Source: Streptomyces globisporus (lineage in GTDB: Bacteria; Actinomycetota; Actinomycetes; Streptomycetales; Streptomycetaceae). From it: DNA of 43,350 bases. Numbering within the stretch: position 1 is the stretch's first letter; each line of letters starts with the position of its first letter. A program made the translations under genes and the position numbers. The notes beneath the pieces were generated by a model. That model worked only from the letters and a program-made list of their open reading frames with translations, was not told the origin of the DNA and made no database searches. The stretch spans positions 1-43,350 of the forward strand of contig NZ_QWFA01000041.1 of NCBI RefSeq assembly GCF_003501885.1, read 5' to 3'. Shown in pieces: positions 39,833 through 43,350 of this stretch.

Positions 39833-41053
39833 GTGAAGCACGGAAAGAAGAACGCGCGCAGATACATCGTGGCCGCCTCGATCGGCGCCCTTCTGTCGGC
39901 CGGAGTCGCCACAGGGGCCTACGCCGGTACGACGGAGGAGCCCTCGGCGCCCGCGGCGGCGCCGGCCTACCAGCCGGAGATGGTCAAGGCGCTCGCCGTG
40001 ACCCTGGGCGTCAGCGAGAAGGCCGCCGTCGAGCGGCTGGACCGCGAGGCCGATCAGCAGGACCGGTTCGCGGAGCTGCGGAAGGACCGGGTCGACACGC
40101 TCGGGGCCTTCTTCGCCAAGGACGGTTCGCTGGTCGTCAACGCCGCCGACGCCGAGGCGGCGAAGGACGTCCGGGCCGCGGGCCTCAAGGCCCGGGTTCC
40201 CGAGCGCGGCGAGAGCGAGCTCGACCGCATCAAGGCCCAGCTCGACGCCAAGGCGCTCAAGAGCGCCCCGGCCGGGGTCTCCGCCTGGTCCGTCGACCTG
40301 GCCTCGGACACCGTGACCGTCGAGGTCAACGGCGACACCGACGCCGCCACCCGCAGCTTCCTCAAGGCCGCGCAGAGCAACGGCGACGCCGTGCGCGTGG
40401 TCAAGGGGCAGGAGAAGCTGGAGACCCAGGCCGTCGTTCCGCCCGGCAGCCGGATGACCTTCAACGGCTACCTCTGCTCCGTCGGTTACGGCGCCAAGGA
40501 CCGTAACGGCAAGCAGGTGCTCGTGACCGCCGGGCACTGCATCGAGGACCTGCCCGCGCTGGCGTACAACGGCACCCGGTTCGCCAAGGGCACCCACACC
40601 CGGTTCGCGCTCGGCACCCGCAGCGTCGACATGGGCATCGCCTCCGTCGACGCCGGGAACTCCATCGGCCTCGACATCACCACGTACGGCAGGGCCGGCA
40701 CCGTCCCGGTCAAGGGCAGCAAGCGGGCCCCCTCCGGTGCGGCGCTCTGCAAGTCCGGCCAGACCACCCAGTGGACCTGCGGCAAGGTCGGTTCGTACAA
40801 CGTCAGCGTCACCTACACCGACCCGAACGGCGGCCCCGACACCGTCGTGACCGGCCTCGCCAGCTCCAGCGTCTGCACCCAGGGAGGGGACAGCGGCGGC
40901 GCGTACGTCTCCGGTGACCAGGCCCAGGGCATGACGTCCGGCGGTCCCAGCAACCAGCGCTGCAACGGCCAGGTCAACTCGCCCGGCTCCTCCTACTTCC
41001 AGCCGCTCGACGACGCCCTCGCGTACTACGGGCTGACGCTCAACACGAAGTAG
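39833..41053 (+). CDS. Secreted S1 (streptogrisin/alpha-lytic type) serine protease
   Basis: A 406-residue preproprotein. A Sec signal (KKNARRYIVAASIGALLSAGVATGAYA) precedes an alpha-lytic-type pro-region (about 40-195), needed as a folding aid, and a chymotrypsin-fold domain. The triad is visible: TAGHC (His), SVDMGIA (Asp) and QGGDSGG (Ser). Cysteine pairs CSVGYG...GHC and CTQGGDSGG...QRC fit the disulfides of the family. GTG 39833 follows GGAAGGA at 39821-39827. Exported extracellular protease for nutrient release or development. Confidence 0.95.
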   Translation: MKHGKKNARRYIVAASIGALLSAGVATGAYAGTTEEPSAPAAAPAYQPEMVKALAVTLGVSEKAAVERLDREADQQDRFAELRKDRVDTLGAFFAKDGSLVVNAADAEAAKDVRAAGLKARVPERGESELDRIKAQLDAKALKSAPAGVSAWSVDLASDTVTVEVNGDTDAATRSFLKAAQSNGDAVRVVKGQEKLETQAVVPPGSRMTFNGYLCSVGYGAKDRNGKQVLVTAGHCIEDLPALAYNGTRFAKGTHTRFALGTRSVDMGIASVDAGNSIGLDITTYGRAGTVPVKGSKRAPSGAALCKSGQTTQWTCGKVGSYNVSVTYTDPNGGPDTVVTGLASSSVCTQGGDSGGAYVSGDQAQGMTSGGPSNQRCNGQVNSPGSSYFQPLDDALAYYGLTLNTK

Positions 41054-41096
41054 TCCACGACAGACACCGACCGAACGAAGGCCACCCCCCAGACGC

Positions 41097-41129
41097 GGGA
41101 GACCGTCCACTCATCCTGGGCGGTCTCCC
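41097..41129. terminator. Hairpin between convergent protease and XRE genes
   Basis: 9-bp perfect stem GGGAGACCG / CGGTCTCCC with a 15-nt loop. It begins 44 nt after the protease stop and overlaps the XRE stop; may serve both genes. Confidence 0.65.
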
Positions 41130-42214
41130 GTTCCACTTGGCCCCGTACCACCCGTTCCCGTTCCGTACTCCCACGCCACCCCGTGGACGCCCGGCTTGCA
41201 CCGGGAGGTGAGCACATGGACGTCGTGCGCCTCGCTCAGCGGGATGCGACGGCGGCCGCGCGGCGGGGCGCCGACCTTCTCCCGGACGTAGCGGTGGCAG
41301 TCCGCGGGCAGGGCGGCGGGGTGGAAGAAGACCTGCTGGAGGTATTCGTGGAGGTTGGTCCGCGACCAGCGTTCGTAGTGCGTGGCCGGAGTCTCGGAGG
41401 GACTCACCTCGACCGCGTAACTCACCACCGTGGTGTCCAGTTTGGCCAGCTCCCGGCCGAAGTGGATCTCCAGCACCAGGGACTTGAGCCCCTTCAGATA
41501 CGTGGCCTCCGCCAGGCGGCCGCAGGTGACCTTGATGTCGACGGGTTCGGCCGCCTCGTCGTCGAAGCTGAGGACGAAGATCGCCCGGTCGGCCCCGGCC
41601 CGCTTGGCCCGCAGCACGTTCGTGGTGGAGATCCCGCTCAGCGTGCCGGTCTCGCCGACCCGGACGATGTCGTGGACCATCAGCGAGCTGGTCTCCTGGT
41701 TGAAGTGGCGGAAGCGGGCGCCGAGCGCCTTCTCCACCACCGAGTCCTCGCCGAGGATCTGCAGCGCCGCTCCCTCCGCGTCGGGCGGGGTGGTCCGGCC
41801 GCGCGGGCGGCGCGGGCCGAGCAGCGAACGCAGGGACCCGGCGGGCAGCTCCAGGATCTCCTCCAGCACGTCCACCGCCTGCAGGGAGCGGGCCCGTTCG
41901 GGCTGGCTGCGGCCGCGCTGCCAGCTGCTCAGGGTGGCCTGGCTGATGGTGATGCCGCGCACCCTGAGCCGTTCGCTCACCCGCTCCAGGGAGAGCCCGC
42001 GGCGGTTCAGGGCCTCCCGCAGGACCACGGGGAAAGTGTCGGCGCCGGTCGCCGCCGCGTGCAGGGCCGAGGTGGTGATGGCCTCGCCCGTCCGCGCAGC
42101 GGTCGCGTGCGCTTCGGCGTGCTGCGCCGGGGTGGCCTGCACCTCGGCGGCCTGTGCCCCGTTGGAGCCCGGACCGGTGGCGTGCGCCTCGTCGGTGTCC
42201 GTGTCGCTCGACAT
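41111..42214 (-). CDS. XRE-type HTH regulator with long C-terminal domain
   Basis: A 367-residue protein. An Ala/Thr-rich, low-complexity first ~60 residues precede a helix-turn-helix (about 65-105: LREALNRRGLSLERVSERLRVRGITISQATLSSWQRGRSQP). The remaining ~240 residues form a conserved-looking domain (ALGARFRHFNQETSSLMVHDIVRVG... AIFVLSFDDEAAEPVDIKVTCGR) of unknown function. ATG 42214 follows GGGGAG. It is divergent from an ECF-type sigma factor and may control it. Confidence 0.85.
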   Translation of the reverse strand: MSSDTDTDEAHATGPGSNGAQAAEVQATPAQHAEAHATAARTGEAITTSALHAAATGADTFPVVLREALNRRGLSLERVSERLRVRGITISQATLSSWQRGRSQPERARSLQAVDVLEEILELPAGSLRSLLGPRRPRGRTTPPDAEGAALQILGEDSVVEKALGARFRHFNQETSSLMVHDIVRVGETGTLSGISTTNVLRAKRAGADRAIFVLSFDDEAAEPVDIKVTCGRLAEATYLKGLKSLVLEIHFGRELAKLDTTVVSYAVEVSPSETPATHYERWSRTNLHEYLQQVFFHPAALPADCHRYVREKVGAPPRGRRRIPLSEAHDVHVLTSRCKPGVHGVAWEYGTGTGGTGPSGTGDRPG

Positions 42215-42353
42215 GTCTCTCCCCGCTCCCGCACTCTCTCGGCGGGACTGCCTGCCGGCCCCCGCATACTGGTTGACCACCGGACGGGGGGCGGATAACA
42301 AAACCCCCAGGGGTGACCTGGCCCACATTCCGGGGGCGAACCGAACGAAGGGC

Positions 42354-43350
42354 GTGAACGGCGTGGACAGCACCGCTCTGGTCATCGCGGCGAGGAACGG
42401 CGACCGGGCCGCCGGGGAACGGCTGGCCGCCCAGTACCTCCCGCTGGTCTACAACGTCGTCGGGCGCGCCCTCAACGGCCATCCGGACGTGGACGACGTG
42501 GTGCAGGAGACCATGCTCCGGGCGCTCTCCGGCCTGCCCGCGCTGCGCGATCCGGCCCGTTTCCGCTCCTGGCTCGTCGCCATCGCCATGAACCAGGTCC
42601 GCAGCCGCTGGTCCAACCTCGGCCACCGCCCCGCCCCGTTGGAGGAGACCGCCGATCCCGCCGATCCCGCCGCCGACTTCGTCGACCTGACGATCCTGCG
42701 TCTGGAACTCTCCGGGCAGCGGCGCGAGACGGCCGAGGCGACCCGGTGGCTGGACGACGCCGAGCGCGATGTGCTGTCGCTGTGGTGGCTGGAGACGACC
42801 GGCGACCTGACCCGGTCCGAGCTGGCCGAGGCGCTGGGTCTCTCCCCGCAGCACGCCGCCGTACGCGTCCAGCGGGTGAAGAACCAGCTCGACGTCGGCC
42901 GCACGGTCGTCCGGGCCCTGGCCTCCGACCCCCGCTGCCCGGCCCTGGAGGACCTGCTGGCCGACTGGGACGGTACGCCGACGCCGCTGTGGCGCAAGCG
43001 GATCGCCCGCCATGTACGGGGCTGCGCCTCCTGCTCCGACGGCAGTGCGGGGCTGGTCCCGGCGGAGGGCCTGCTCTCCGGGCTCGCGCTCGTGGTGCCG
43101 CTCTACGACAGCGGGCAGCAGGTGGCGGTGGCCCTCGCCTCCTCGGCCACCGCCGCCGCGCCCTCGGTCGCGTCCCACGCCGCCCCGGCCGCCTTCTCGG
43201 CGGGGAAAGCGGCCGTGCTCATAGCCGGGGCGGCCGCCGTGACCGCCCTCGCCGTACTGATCTGGCCCTCCGCGCCGACCGAGCCCGAGTCCCGGGGCGG
43301 CGGTGTCACGTACAGCCCCGCGCCCCCGCCCGCGAGCGCCCCCGCCGAGC
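42354..43350 (+). CDS. ECF-type sigma factor with fused zinc-finger/membrane tail (3' end outside window)
   Basis: 332 codons are visible with no stop before the window ends. Sigma region 2 (ALVIAARNGDRAAGERLAAQYLPLVYNVVGRAL, DVDDVVQETMLRALSGL) and region 4 (LDDAERDVLSLWWLETT...RSELAEALGLSPQHAAVRVQRVKNQL) are intact. After region 4 come RHVRGCASC (an HxxxCxxC anti-sigma-like zinc finger), an Ala-rich stretch and a helix (AAVLIAGAAAVTALAVLIW), then a Pro-rich extracytoplasmic start. This is a sigma factor fused to its own membrane-anchoring regulatory part. GTG 42354 is assumed; GTG 42363 is an alternative. Divergent from the XRE gene. Confidence 0.88.
   Translation, partial: MNGVDSTALVIAARNGDRAAGERLAAQYLPLVYNVVGRALNGHPDVDDVVQETMLRALSGLPALRDPARFRSWLVAIAMNQVRSRWSNLGHRPAPLEETADPADPAADFVDLTILRLELSGQRRETAEATRWLDDAERDVLSLWWLETTGDLTRSELAEALGLSPQHAAVRVQRVKNQLDVGRTVVRALASDPRCPALEDLLADWDGTPTPLWRKRIARHVRGCASCSDGSAGLVPAEGLLSGLALVVPLYDSGQQVAVALASSATAAAPSVASHAAPAAFSAGKAAVLIAGAAAVTALAVLIWPSAPTEPESRGGGVTYSPAPPPASAPAE

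Noticed and set aside
1..43350. CRISPR array, prophage or biosynthetic gene cluster
   Set aside because: No spaced direct repeats, no phage structural genes and no PKS, NRPS or terpene synthase genes were seen.

Overview
The window is a high-GC actinomycete chromosome segment, almost certainly Streptomyces. The evidence is strong GC3 bias, many GTG/TTG starts, 4-bp stop/start overlaps, a sepX/glpR-type cell-division gene, DUF6227 and mycothiol-linked protein families, and streptogrisin-type protease and STAND NTPase genes. All calls are from reading the sequence; no database search was run.

Layout. (1) 1-5050: a WYL regulator divergent from an EmrB/QacA-type exporter, with a palindrome between them; then a DUF6227-like gene and a P1 (DmpA-type) peptidase. 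(2) 5057-10326: a tightly overlapping five-gene operon for a membrane-anchored molybdenum redox complex: NarI-like cytochrome b with a C-terminal CxxC pair, NasC/FdhA-like molybdopterin catalytic subunit, four-cluster ferredoxin subunit, TAT-anchored Rieske protein, and a small membrane protein. (3) 10388-16702: a small hypothetical gene, mscL, a SAF-domain protein, MTA phosphorylase, an FmdB-type zinc-ribbon gene preceded by a near-perfect CIRCE element, an MFS transporter, and a CPA1 K+/H+ antiporter that appears to start at CTG. (4) 16921-25791: penicillin-acylase-family enzyme, 5-FTHF cyclo-ligase, then galU, a moeA/gephyrin-like gene (glp type), moaC, moaB/mog, rimJ-like acetyltransferase and sepX/glpR, followed by tRNA-Ala(CGC). 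The mscL/fmdB/5-FCL/galU/moeA/rimJ/sepX content matches the Mycobacterium tuberculosis Rv0985c-Rv0996 neighbourhood. This suggests the gephyrin-like protein and SepX belong to cell division rather than only to cofactor synthesis.

(5) 26099-35722 is the accessory, partly decayed part. It holds a beta-lytic (M23A) secreted endopeptidase, an Lrp/AsnC regulator, a ddaH gene cut off after about 105 codons, a complete IS5-family element, a lower-GC Nudix gene, a small membrane protein, a MerR/acetyltransferase pair, an acetyltransferase/VanX-like pair, a mycothiol-dependent isomerase pseudogene (one nonsense and two frameshifts), a second IS5 remnant, and a frameshifted CdiI_2-type immunity gene.

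(6) 35756-39504 is a two-gene operon that I consider the most interesting system here. A two-helix membrane protein carries two C-terminal copies of a short Gly/Asn-rich motif (DTGDA...NTG). Eight bases downstream lies a 1128-residue STAND NTPase with the same motif at its N-terminus. This is the layout of bacterial NLR-like systems that signal through shared short motifs. (7) 39833-43350: a secreted chymotrypsin-like protease, then an XRE regulator divergent from an ECF-type sigma factor with a fused zinc-finger/membrane tail that runs off the window.
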